Below, one piece after another: positions 1 through 7,850 of a stretch of 46,493 nt of DNA; the first letter of the stretch is position 1, and every line of letters starts with the position of its first letter. Source of the stretch: SZAS-103 sp964640525 (lineage in GTDB: Bacteria > Pseudomonadota > Gammaproteobacteria > Xanthomonadales > Xanthomonadaceae); the NCBI GenBank assembly GCA_964640525.1, contig CAZXGS010000020.1:1-46493 (forward strand), given 5' to 3'. A model generated the notes under the pieces. That model made no database searches, was not told the DNA's origin, and saw only the letters and a list, made by a program, of their open reading frames with translations. The position numbers were made by a program, and so were the translations under genes.

Positions 1-48
<48 letters not shown>

Positions 49-59
49 GTGAACCGCGC

Positions 60-87
60 ATTATAAGGATCACCTCGACACTGTCAA
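60..87 (-). promoter_or_regulatory. sigma70 promoter of tRNA-Gly
   Basis: On the minus strand a perfect TTGACA (82-87) is followed after 16 bases by a perfect TATAAT (60-65). The tRNA 5' end at 48 lies 12 bases past the -10 box, as expected for a stable-RNA promoter with a very short leader. Confidence 0.8.
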
Positions 88-439
88 TCGTCGTTGTCGT
101 CGCACCGGCGGCGCGACATCGATTCGCCATCCGGCAATGTCCACGCCACAAGCCGCGAGCGCACCGCGTGCAACCCTGCGATGCACCCGTCGAACGGGTC
201 AGGGCGCTGGCCAGAATCTTCGCCGGCGGATCAACCGCCATGGCCCCAGCCGCCGATCTCGCCGTTTCCAGGCCCGCCCGCAGGCGGCACGCCAATCGGC
301 AAGACCGGCGGCGGTGGTTCACCCAGCGCATATTCGGCGACCGATCCGTGAACTCCGTCACATCCAGAACGCGAAGCCGGACGCAGACTCCGGATGCCTG
401 AAAGCGCGGTGTGTTCCAACCCCATGCCGGGAGCACCCC
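88..439. other. intergenic region without supported gene
   Basis: This stretch separates the tRNA-Gly promoter from the GH44 gene. It can be read open in several frames, but the predicted peptides are Arg/Pro-rich with no family resemblance, as expected of high-GC noncoding DNA. I see no clear promoter for the downstream gene. A GGGAG at about 428-432 is a plausible ribosome-binding site for it. Confidence 0.6.
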
Positions 440-2110
440 ATGAAAACGCCGACCGGATTGCACCGGACTCTCCTCGCCCTCGCGCTGTCCGCCTCAACGC
501 TCGCCAGCGTTGCGCACGCCGCCAACGCGCCGGTCACGGTCACCATCGATGCAAACGTCGGCAAGCACGCCATCAGCCCGTACATCTATGGCGTGGCGTA
601 TTACGGGTTCAACGGCGACCGCATCGACCCGGCGGTGCTGAAGGATCTTGGCGCCCCGGTCAACCGCTACGGTGGCAACACCAGTTCCAGCTACAACTGG
701 AAGGCGAATGCATCCAACCACGCCAACGACTGGTACTTCGAAAGCATCCTGGAGGACACCGGCGCGGTGGCGGGCGGCATGGGCGATGATTTCATCGCCA
801 GGACCCAGGCCGGCAACGCCCAGCCCATGCTCACCATTCCGATGCTCGACTGGATCGCCAAGGTCGGCAGCGGCGGCGCCAAGCTCGCCAGCTTCTCGCA
901 GGCTAGGTACGGCGCACAGACCGATGCCGACTGGAACTGGTTCCCGGACGCCGGCAACGGTGTGCTGGCCGCGACCGGCAAGTACGTCACCGGCAACGAC
1001 CCCAACGACGCCAGCCGCCCGAACAGCGTCGCCTACGAAAAGACCTGGCTCAACCACCTGATCGCGCGCTGGGGCAAGGCCTACGTCGGCGGCGTGAAGT
1101 ACTACATCCTGGACAACGAACACAGCCTCTGGCACGAAACCCACCGCGACGTCCATCCCACGGGCGCGACGATGGACGAGATGGCAGCGAAGATGCTGGC
1201 CTACGGCCACATGATCCGCAGCCGCGATGCCGGGGCGATCATCCTCGGGCCCGAGGAATGGGGCTGGAGCGGCTACCTGTATTCCGGCTACGACCAGCAG
1301 TACGGCGCGGCCCATGGCTGGAACGGCGTCTATCCCGATCGGCAGGCCCACGCCAACATGGACTACATGCCCTGGCTGCTGCAGCACCTGCAGCAGGACC
1401 AGCAGGCAACCGGCGTCCGCGTGCTCAACGTCTTTACCCTGCACTACTACCCGCAGGGCGGCGAGTTCAGCGACGACGTCTCCACCGCGATGCAGCAACT
1501 GCGCAACCGCTCCACCCGCTCGCTGTGGGATCCGAACTACGTCGACCAGAGCTGGATCGCCGAAAAGATCGACCTGATCGACCGCATGAAGTCCTGGGTC
1601 AACACCTGGTACCCGCACACCCGGATCGGCATCACCGAATACAACTGGGGCGCGGAGAACCACATCAACGGCGCCACCACGCAGGCCGAGGTCCTGGGCA
1701 TCTTCGGCTGGAAGGGCGTGGATTACGCCACGCGCTGGACCACGCCCGACCCTTCGACGCCGACCTACAAGGCGATGAAAATGTACCGCAACTACGACGG
1801 CCTGGGTTCCGGTTTCGGCGACACCTCGGTGCGGACGACCGTGCCCAACCGGGATCAGCTTTCGGCGTGGGCGGCACTGCGCGGCAGCGATGGCGCGTTG
1901 ACCGTGATGGTCATTGCGAAAAAATCAGCAGGCGCCACGCCGGTGACGATCAATGTGGCCAACTTCACCGCTGGCGCAAATGCGACCGTGTGGCAACTGA
2001 CGTCGGCCAACGCGATCACCAAGCGGCCCGGCGTCGCCGTCCATGCCGGCACGCTGACCACCACCGTGCCGGCGCAGAGCATCACCTTGCTGGTGGTGCC
2101 GAAGGGGTGA
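440..2110 (+). CDS. secreted glycoside hydrolase family 44 (endoglucanase/xyloglucanase)
   Basis: A 556-residue secreted beta-1,4-glycanase. The ATG at 440 is chosen because it starts a good signal peptide (MKT..., hydrophobic LLALALSAS core, cleavage after AHA near residue 27) and follows GGGAG; the frame is open further upstream but without coding character. The catalytic domain fills the protein. The acid/base Glu is residue 227 in YYILDNEHSLW and the nucleophile is Glu400 in IGITEYNWG. Their spacing of 173 residues equals that of the known GH44 pair E186/E359 of Clostridium thermocellum Cel44A. The C-terminal 100 or so residues look like the beta-sandwich that flanks the GH44 barrel. No carbohydrate-binding module or dockerin is visible. 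GH44 enzymes cleave cellulose, xyloglucan or related beta-glucans with retention; substrate cannot be decided here. It stands alone between two minus-strand tRNA genes. Confidence 0.9.
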   Translation: MKTPTGLHRTLLALALSASTLASVAHAANAPVTVTIDANVGKHAISPYIYGVAYYGFNGDRIDPAVLKDLGAPVNRYGGNTSSSYNWKANASNHANDWYFESILEDTGAVAGGMGDDFIARTQAGNAQPMLTIPMLDWIAKVGSGGAKLASFSQARYGAQTDADWNWFPDAGNGVLAATGKYVTGNDPNDASRPNSVAYEKTWLNHLIARWGKAYVGGVKYYILDNEHSLWHETHRDVHPTGATMDEMAAKMLAYGHMIRSRDAGAIILGPEEWGWSGYLYSGYDQQYGAAHGWNGVYPDRQAHANMDYMPWLLQHLQQDQQATGVRVLNVFTLHYYPQGGEFSDDVSTAMQQLRNRSTRSLWDPNYVDQSWIAEKIDLIDRMKSWVNTWYPHTRIGITEYNWGAENHINGATTQAEVLGIFGWKGVDYATRWTTPDPSTPTYKAMKMYRNYDGLGSGFGDTSVRTTVPNRDQLSAWAALRGSDGALTVMVIAKKSAGATPVTINVANFTAGANATVWQLTSANAITKRPGVAVHAGTLTTTVPAQSITLLVVPKG

Positions 2111-2258
2111 GGCGGAGCAAGGATCCCGATCCCGGCGCGGCAGGCGCCCTCGCGCGAAGGTGATCGGCTCGAAGCAAGGTGCCAGGCAATCGCGCCGGAA
2201 AACGCGAGGCCAGCCGTTGCGGCGGGCCAAGGGCGTACAGGCGAGGCGGCGTTCGGGG

Positions 2259-2334
2259 TGGTGCCGGAAACAGGAGTCGAACCTGCGACCTACGCATTAC
2301 GAATGCGCCGCTCTACCAACTGAGCTATTCCGGC
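2259..2334 (-). tRNA. tRNA-Thr(CGT)
   Basis: A complete 76-base tRNA on the minus strand. The acceptor stem is GCCGGAA (2328-2334) pairing with TTCCGGC (2263-2269), the discriminator is A, and the CCA tail is encoded (2259-2261). The anticodon loop TTCGTAA gives CGT (threonine, ACG codons). D- and T-arms are canonical (AGCTCAGTTGGTAGAGC and GGTTCGACTCC). Confidence 0.96.
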
Positions 2335-2362
2335 AAGGAGGCCCGCGATTGCGGGGCGCAAA

Positions 2363-2391
2363 AGTGTAGGCGGAGCCGGGGGCCGGGTCAA
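2363..2391 (-). promoter_or_regulatory. putative promoter of tRNA-Thr
   Basis: On the minus strand TTGACC (2386-2391) is followed after 17 bases by TACACT (2363-2368), about 28 bases upstream of the tRNA. The -35 box overlaps the last codons and stop of ispH, so the tRNA may be transcribed both from here and by read-through from the ispH operon. Confidence 0.6.
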
Positions 2392-3338
2392 TCGACGACG
2401 ACGACGCGAAGCTCTCTTGGCAAGGCGAACACCATGTTTTCCGGTTCGCCCTGCAGGCTCAGGACGGCGCCAGCTCCCAGTTCTCGCAGGCGCGCCTGGA
2501 CGCCCTCCACCAGCACCTCGGGCGCCGAGGCGCCCGCGGTCACGCCAACGCACCGCTTGCCGGACAGCCACGCCGGGTCGATGTGCTCCGCACCGTCGAT
2601 CAAGTGCGCCTCGATGCCCTGCTTTTCCGCCAGCTCACGCAAGCGATTGGAGTTGGAACTGTTGACCGAACCCACCACCAGCACCAAGTCGCATTGCTGC
2701 GCCAGGCGCCGTACCGCATCCTGACGGTTCTGGGTGGCGTAGCAGATGTCCTCGTTCTTCGGGCCCTGGATGGCAGGGTACTTCGCTCGCAACGCGGCGA
2801 TCACTTCCCGGGTGTCGTCCACCGACAGCGTGGTCTGGGTGGTGTAAGCCAGGTTGCCGGGTTGCTGAACCCGCAGCCTTTCCACGTCTTCGACACCTTC
2901 CACCAGATAGATCCGCCCGCCGGCGACGGCGGCATCCCACTGCCCCATCGTACCCTCCACTTCGGGGTGGCCGGCATGGCCGATCAGCACCATGTCGCGG
3001 CCGCCACGGCTGTGGCGCACCACTTCCATGTGCACCTTGGTCACCAGCGGGCAAGTGGCATCGAACACCTTCAGGCCGCGTCGCGCCGCCTCCAGCCGGA
3101 CCGCCTGTGACACGCCATGGGCAGAGAAAATCACGGTGGCGCCATCGGGAACCTCGTCCAGTTCATCGACGAACACCGCACCGCGGCGCTTCAGGTCATC
3201 CACCACGAATCGATTGTGGACCACCTCGTGGCGCACGTAGATCGGCGCGCCGAGGACTTCGATCGCGCGCTTGACGATCTCGATGGCGCGGTCGACGCCG
3301 GCGCAGAAGCCGCGGGGGTTGGCAAGAATGACGTCCAT
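2388..3338 (-). CDS. ispH: 4-hydroxy-3-methylbut-2-enyl diphosphate reductase (IspH)
   Basis: The last enzyme of the MEP isoprenoid pathway; it reduces HMBPP to IPP and DMAPP using a 4Fe-4S cluster. The start at 3338 gives 316 residues, the E. coli length, beginning MDVILANPRGFCAGVDRAI with the first cluster cysteine. Other conserved blocks follow: YVRHEVVHNRFVV, IFSAHGVS, the second cysteine in FDATCPLVTKVH, IGHAGHPEVEGTMGQ and the third in ITICYATQNRQDA-like sequence (here DICYATQNRQDA). An in-frame ATG three codons upstream (3347) is an alternative start. It is last in the murJ-ribF-ileS-lspA-cupin run, 63 bases after the cupin gene; ispH closing the ileS-lspA operon is common in gammaproteobacteria. 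Confidence 0.97.
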   Translation of the reverse strand: MDVILANPRGFCAGVDRAIEIVKRAIEVLGAPIYVRHEVVHNRFVVDDLKRRGAVFVDELDEVPDGATVIFSAHGVSQAVRLEAARRGLKVFDATCPLVTKVHMEVVRHSRGGRDMVLIGHAGHPEVEGTMGQWDAAVAGGRIYLVEGVEDVERLRVQQPGNLAYTTQTTLSVDDTREVIAALRAKYPAIQGPKNEDICYATQNRQDAVRRLAQQCDLVLVVGSVNSSNSNRLRELAEKQGIEAHLIDGAEHIDPAWLSGKRCVGVTAGASAPEVLVEGVQARLRELGAGAVLSLQGEPENMVFALPRELRVVVVD

Positions 3339-3401
3339 GGCCAGCATTTTACCGCCCGCAGCACCCGACATGTCCGCTGCCAGCTTGCCGAGCCGCACCG
3401 C

Positions 3402-3863
3402 TCAGTACGGCGTGCCGTCGCGATGGGTGAAAACGTATTGGCCCTGCTCATTCGCGCGGCAAGCCATGTCGACGTCGGCATACGCCGCGCGGTCGGCGAC
3501 ATCGCGATTGCTGATCTCCAGATACACGGCCGGACTGTCGCTGCGATTGATGAACTGGTGGGCATCCGAGTCGCCGGCGCGGAAGCCGACGACCATTCCC
3601 GGGCCGAGGACCTCTTCGCCGGCGTCGGTGCGCAGAACGATCTGGCCTTCCAGGATGTAGATCAGCTCGTCCTCGCGGTCGTGCCAGTGGCGCATCGAGG
3701 ACTCCACGCCGGGGAACAGCGTGGTGAGATTGACCCCGATCGAAGTCAGGCCGAACGCATCGCCGAGCGCACGTTTCTCGCGCGGCAGCACCCGCGAACG
3801 GAACGGCTCGGGGTAGCCCGAACCGGTGCGCGGTTCGATGTCCATGATGTGGATGGCTTTCAT
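3402..3863 (-). CDS. cupin-domain protein in the lspA-ispH operon
   Basis: A 153-residue single-domain cupin of unknown substrate. The metal-binding motif is visible as SSMRHWHDREDELIYILEG, and the second motif as GPGMVVGFRAGDSDAHQFIN, so a mononuclear metal centre is likely. The start ATG overlaps the lspA stop by four bases (ATGA at 3860-3863) and is preceded by AGAGGAGAAG, so translation is coupled to lspA. In E. coli the slot between lspA and ispH holds the prolyl isomerase gene fkpB; here a cupin sits there. Related proteins are often annotated as transcriptional-regulator-like or mannose-6-phosphate-isomerase-like cupins. The function is unknown. Confidence 0.85.
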   Translation of the reverse strand: MKAIHIMDIEPRTGSGYPEPFRSRVLPREKRALGDAFGLTSIGVNLTTLFPGVESSMRHWHDREDELIYILEGQIVLRTDAGEEVLGPGMVVGFRAGDSDAHQFINRSDSPAVYLEISNRDVADRAAYADVDMACRANEQGQYVFTHRDGTPY

Positions 3864-4366
3864 GCCCGCTTCTCCTCTGCCGACGATGGCTTCGTGCCGC
3901 GCGTTCCGAACAACAACAAGGCGGTGGCGCCGACGACGATCGCCGAGTCGGCGACGTTGAAGGTCGGCCAGTAGTGATCGTGCCAGTACCACTGGATGAA
4001 ATCGACGACGTGGCCCAGGCGGACGCGATCGATCAGGTTGCCAAGCGCGCCGCCGATCACCAGCGCGAACGGCAGCGCGGTGCGCCAGTCGCCGCGCGGC
4101 GTGCGTGCCAGCCAGACGGCCATGCCGACGCTCACTGCGACGGCAAGACCACCGAACAGCCAGCGCTGCCAGCCGGAGGCGTCGCCAAGCAGGCTGAAGG
4201 CGGCACCTTCGTTGTAGGACAACATCCAGTTCCAGCAGCCGGCGATGAATGTCACCGGGCGGTAGGGCACGAGGCTTGCGGACACCAGCCATTTCGTCCA
4301 CTGGTCGAGAGCGATGATGGCAGCCGACAGCAGCAGCCACGGCAGCGCGTTGGGTTTGGCGGTCAT
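3860..4366 (-). CDS. lspA: lipoprotein signal peptidase (LspA)
   Basis: The inner-membrane aspartyl protease that removes signal peptides from diacylglyceryl-prolipoproteins. It has 168 residues, normal for the family. Four hydrophobic segments are visible, starting with WLLLSAAIIALDQWTKW. The signature blocks are present: YNEGAAFSLL, GGALGNLIDRVRLGHVVDF with the first catalytic Asp, and FNVADSAIVVG with the second. The start at 4366 is the methionine directly before the first membrane helix. It is followed with overlap by the cupin gene, and preceded by an unusual 355-base spacer after ileS, whereas ileS and lspA are usually tightly packed. Confidence 0.96.
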   Translation of the reverse strand: MTAKPNALPWLLLSAAIIALDQWTKWLVSASLVPYRPVTFIAGCWNWMLSYNEGAAFSLLGDASGWQRWLFGGLAVAVSVGMAVWLARTPRGDWRTALPFALVIGGALGNLIDRVRLGHVVDFIQWYWHDHYWPTFNVADSAIVVGATALLLFGTRGTKPSSAEEKRA

Positions 4367-4721
4367 GACGCGCTTGCCTGGTGATGCGTGCTCTTCATCG
4401 GCACGATCGGTTTGCGAAATCGGCCCCTCATCGACGCGCTTGCTCCGTGAAACCGGCTCGTCGTCGTAGCGCTCGGCCCGTGAATCCGGCTCGTCATTCC
4501 GGCGCAAGCCGGAATCCATCTTGAAATCTGGTCTGGCATGACCATGGCGATCCGGATGACATTCGACTGCGCAGAAGAACCCAATGGATTCCGGCTTGCG
4601 CCGGAATGACGGCGGCAAGGCAGCGGTAGTGCGTCCGCGCCTCGACCGGCAGCAAGGACGGATGGATTCCGGATCGACCGGCTTCGCCGCTGAAGGCCGC
4701 CGAATTGACGGTAGAGAAGCA
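4367..4721. repeat. ileS-lspA spacer with inverted palindromic repeat (REP/BIME-like)
   Basis: No gene is supported. The spacer contains two facing arms, 4493-4519 and 4584-4610, which are reverse complements built on the core TCCGGCGCAAGCCGGA, separated by 64 bases. Each arm is itself palindromic. Closely related pairs occur at 11223-11308 and 30711-30829. Beside it (about 4400-4495) a degenerate direct repeat of the type GTGAAnCCGGCTCGTC occurs. The element lies inside an operon and could form an mRNA stem-loop between ileS and lspA. Confidence 0.75.
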
Positions 4722-7700
4722 TCAAAAAAAGTTCCTGTCTTCGCCCGGGCCTTCGACATTCGCCACGCAGCGGCCGCAGATGTCGGGGTGCCGTGCATCC
4801 GCGCCGACATCGGCGCGATGGTGCCAGCAGCGGATGCACTTGCGGTGGCTGCTGACCACGGCGGCAATGCCGGCCTTGCCGCCGGCCACTTCGACCCGCT
4901 CGGGGTCGCCGCTGCCCGTACCCTCGTCGAAGCGCACGTCGGAGGCGATGAAGAAAAACCGCAGTTCGCCGGCGACAGCGGCGAAGCGTCCGCGCTGCGC
5001 GGCGTCCGCGTGCAGGACGACTTCCGCATCCAGCGCCGCGCCGATGGCTCCTGCGCTGCGCATGCCCTCCAACAGCTTCGAGGCGCCGGCGCGCAGGGCC
5101 AGCAAGTCGTTCCAGAAGGCGCGCTGGGTGTCCGAACCCTGGGTGGCCTGCAATCCGTCGTACCACGTCTCGAACAGCACCGACTCGCTACGCTCGCCCG
5201 GCCGCCGCTCCTGCGCATCCTGCGCCCGCGGCATTGGGGCGTCCATGCCCGGCCGCCGCTCCTGCGCATCCTGCGCCCGCGGCATTGGGGCGTCCATGCC
5301 CGGCAACAGCTGCCAGATCTCCTCGGCGGTGAACGCCAGCACCGGCGCCAGCCAGCGCACCAGCGCCTGCACGATGCGGTACATCGCGCTCTGCGCGCTG
5401 CGCCGGCCGCGGCTGTCTTCGCGCATCGTGTACAGGCGGTCCTTGGTGATGTCCAGGTACAGCGAGCCCATCTCGATGCTGCAGAAATTGCCGATGCGCT
5501 GGACGATTTCCGGGAAGTCGTAGCGGGCGTAGGCGGCCACGATCGCCTGCTGCGCGTCGAAGGCCTGCTGCACCGCCCACTGGTCGAGCAGCAGGCAGTC
5601 CTTCACCTCCAGCAGGTGCTGCGCCGGGTCGAAGCCGTGCAGATTGCCGAGCAGGAAGCGCGCGGTGTTGCGGATGCGTCGGTAGACGTCGGCCACGCGC
5701 TTGAGGATGGTCGGCGAGAGCGCCATCTCGTTGCGGTAGTCGGCGGCGGCGATCCACAGGCGCAGGATGTCGGCGCCGTAGTCCTTCATCACGTCCTGCG
5801 GCTCGATGCCGTTGCCGAGTGACTTGGACATCTTGCGGCCCTGCTCGTCCACGGTGAAGCCGTGGGTGAGCACCTCGTCGTAGGGCGCCTTGCCGTGCAT
5901 TGCGACGGAGGTGAGCAGCGAGGAATGGAACCAGCCGCGGTGCTGGTCGGAGCCTTCCAGGTAGATGACCTTGTCGCCCGGGCCGCGCGCGAGATTCGCG
6001 CGCTGATCGAGCACGCAGTAATGGGTGACGCCGGAATCGAACCAGACGTCGAGGATGTCGGTGACTTTCTCGTAGTGCTCGGCGTCGTCGCCAAGCAACT
6101 CGCGCGGATCCAGCGCGTACCACGCATCCGCACCGTCCTTTTCGACCCGCTGCGCGACCTGCTCCATCAGCTCGACGCTGCGCGGGTGCGGTTGCTGGCT
6201 GGCCTTGTCCACGAACAGCGTGATCGGCACGCCCCAGGTGCGCTGGCGCGAGATGCACCAGTCCGGGCGGCCCTCGACCATGTTGGCGATCCGCTCCTCG
6301 CCCCAGCCCGGGTACCAGGTCACGTCCTCGTGGATCGCTTTGAGCGCGCCAGCGCGCAGGCCGGCGACATCCATCGCGATGAACCACTGCGGCGTGGTGC
6401 GGAATGCGACCGGCGTCTTGTGGCGCCAGCAGTGCGGGTAGCTGTGCTCGATCTTCGCCAGTGCCAGCAGCACGCCGCGCGCGCGCAGCAGGTCGATGAC
6501 CGCATCGTTGGCCTTCCAGATGTACTGGCCGGCGAAGATTGGCGTGCCAGGCAGGTACACACCGTTCGCGCCGACCGGGTTGAGGTCGGACGGCGCGATC
6601 GCATCGACCAGCCCGTAGAGCTTGCCAACCGCGAAGTCCTCCGCGCCGTGGCCGGGCGCGGTGTGGACGGCGCCGGTGCCATCCTCGGCCGAGACGTGGT
6701 CGCCGAGGAGGATGGGGATTTCGCGATCGGGGTAGAACGGGTGCCGCAATCCGCGGGCTCTGAAGCTCCTCTCCCGCCGGGAGAGGGGTTGGGGTGAGGG
6801 AACGGCCTCCGCCAAACCACCATGGCCGGACGTTCCCTCATCCGGCGCTGTCGCGCCTCCTTCTCCCGGAGGGAGAAGGGAAGCCAGCGCTGCGCCGCTG
6901 GCGCGACCGAGCACCGTGACCTGCGCCACGCCGTAGCGTGCCAGCACGCGCTCGGCCAGCGCCTCGGCGACGACCAGCAGCATGCGACGACCCGCGCGCG
7001 ATGGCCCTTCCACGAGCACGTAATCCAGCTCCGGCCCCAGCGTCACCGCAAAGCTCGCCGGCAACGTCCATGGCGTGGTGGTCCAGATCGGCACGGCAAC
7101 GATGTCGCCCGGTGCCACGCTGGCGCCAAACACGGCCGCCAGCGCCACCGGATCGAGCGCGTCGTAGGCCACGTCCACCGCCGGCGAGGTCTTGTCCTGG
7201 TACTCGATCTCCGCCTCTGCCAGCGCCGAGCCGCAGTCGAAGCACCAGTGCACCGGCTTGAAGCCGCGGGTGACGTGGCCGCGGTCGATGATCTTCGCCA
7301 GCGCGCGCAGCATGTCCGCCTCGTAGCGGAAGTCCATCGTGCGGTAAGGGTTCTCCCACTCCCCGAGCACGCCCAGGCGCTTGAAGTCGGCACGTTGCAG
7401 GTCGATCTGCTTCGCAGCGTATTCGCGACACAGCGCGCGGAAGGTCGCGGCGTCCAGCTTCTGCCCAACCTTGCCGTGCTTCTTCTCGATCACGATCTCG
7501 ATCGGCAGGCCGTGGCAGTCCCAGCCCGGCACATAGGGCGAGCGGAAGCCGGACAGCAGCTTGGAGCGGACCACGATGTCCTTGAGGATCTTGTTGACCG
7601 CGTGACCGAGGTGGATCGCGCCGTTCGCGTAGGGCGGGCCGTCATGCAGGATGAAGGCGTGCTCGCGCGATGCGGTGTGTTCCTGCAGCCGGGCGTACAG

Positions 7701-7850
7701 CCCGCGCTGTTCCCACTCGGCCAGCATGCCCGGCTCGCGCCTTGGCAGGTCTGCCTTCATCGCGAAGGGGGTCTGCGGCAGGTGGATCGTGGCCTTGTAG
7801 CGGCCCTGCTCGTCGCCACCACGCCCACCGCCTGTCACCGAATCGTTCAC
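4722..7850 (-). CDS. ileS: isoleucyl-tRNA synthetase with two in-frame repeat insertions
   Basis: Charges tRNA-Ile in the cytoplasm. All class I hallmarks are present: the HIGH-type motif in PYANGAIHLGHAVNK, the editing domain, the KMSKS motif in GRKMSKSLGNG, and a C-terminal zinc finger (CIRCWHH...CGRCVANVEG). The GTG start at 7850 overlaps the ribF stop (GTGA) and gives 1042 residues, about 100 more than the usual 940 or so. The excess has three parts: about 42 residues in the editing domain translated from palindromic repeats (6757-6883), 34 residues from a 51-bp tandem duplication just after WQLLPG (5196-5297), and some N-terminal residues before YKATIHLP that may not be translated if an internal start is used. 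All insertions keep the frame and the flanking sequence is intact, so the gene is probably functional; it is essential in bacteria. Confidence 0.95.
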   Translation of the reverse strand: MNDSVTGGGRGGDEQGRYKATIHLPQTPFAMKADLPRREPGMLAEWEQRGLYARLQEHTASREHAFILHDGPPYANGAIHLGHAVNKILKDIVVRSKLLSGFRSPYVPGWDCHGLPIEIVIEKKHGKVGQKLDAATFRALCREYAAKQIDLQRADFKRLGVLGEWENPYRTMDFRYEADMLRALAKIIDRGHVTRGFKPVHWCFDCGSALAEAEIEYQDKTSPAVDVAYDALDPVALAAVFGASVAPGDIVAVPIWTTTPWTLPASFAVTLGPELDYVLVEGPSRAGRRMLLVVAEALAERVLARYGVAQVTVLGRASGAALASLLPPGEGGATAPDEGTSGHGGLAEAVPSPQPLSRRERSFRARGLRHPFYPDREIPILLGDHVSAEDGTGAVHTAPGHGAEDFAVGKLYGLVDAIAPSDLNPVGANGVYLPGTPIFAGQYIWKANDAVIDLLRARGVLLALAKIEHSYPHCWRHKTPVAFRTTPQWFIAMDVAGLRAGALKAIHEDVTWYPGWGEERIANMVEGRPDWCISRQRTWGVPITLFVDKASQQPHPRSVELMEQVAQRVEKDGADAWYALDPRELLGDDAEHYEKVTDILDVWFDSGVTHYCVLDQRANLARGPGDKVIYLEGSDQHRGWFHSSLLTSVAMHGKAPYDEVLTHGFTVDEQGRKMSKSLGNGIEPQDVMKDYGADILRLWIAAADYRNEMALSPTILKRVADVYRRIRNTARFLLGNLHGFDPAQHLLEVKDCLLLDQWAVQQAFDAQQAIVAAYARYDFPEIVQRIGNFCSIEMGSLYLDITKDRLYTMREDSRGRRSAQSAMYRIVQALVRWLAPVLAFTAEEIWQLLPGMDAPMPRAQDAQERRPGMDAPMPRAQDAQERRPGERSESVLFETWYDGLQATQGSDTQRAFWNDLLALRAGASKLLEGMRSAGAIGAALDAEVVLHADAAQRGRFAAVAGELRFFFIASDVRFDEGTGSGDPERVEVAGGKAGIAAVVSSHRKCIRCWHHRADVGADARHPDICGRCVANVEGPGEDRNFF
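5196..5297 (-). repeat. perfect 51-bp tandem duplication inside ileS
   Basis: Two identical 51-bp copies (5196-5246 and 5247-5297) lie head to tail. Read in the ileS frame each encodes GMDAPMPRAQDAQERRP. The sequence falls between WQLLPG and ERSESVLFETWYDGL, which are adjacent or nearly so in typical IleS. The unit length is divisible by three, so copy-number change would not break the frame. Confidence 0.9.
6757..6883. repeat. pair of palindromic repeats inserted in frame in the IleS editing domain
   Basis: Two palindromic modules face each other: CTCTCCCGCCGGGAGAG with a GGGGTTGGGGTGAGGGAACG tail (about 6766-6802), and GTTCCCTCATCCGGCGC leading to TTCTCCCGGAGGGAGAA (about 6832-6881). The same two modules occur in intergenic pairs at 17783-17907, 33595-33736 and 44427-44576. 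Here they are translated as part of ileS between GRASGAALA and GLRHPFYPDREIPILLGDH. There is no stop codon and no frame change. Confidence 0.88.

Noticed and set aside
137..439. N-terminal extension of the GH44 frame
   Set aside because: The first 101 codons are Arg/Pro-rich and would place the signal peptide internally; the ATG at 440 fits better.
494..1663. Minus-strand open frame opposite the GH44 gene
   Set aside because: GH44 catalytic motifs and signal peptide prove the plus frame; the antisense product is Val/Ala/Gly/Asp-rich shadow sequence.
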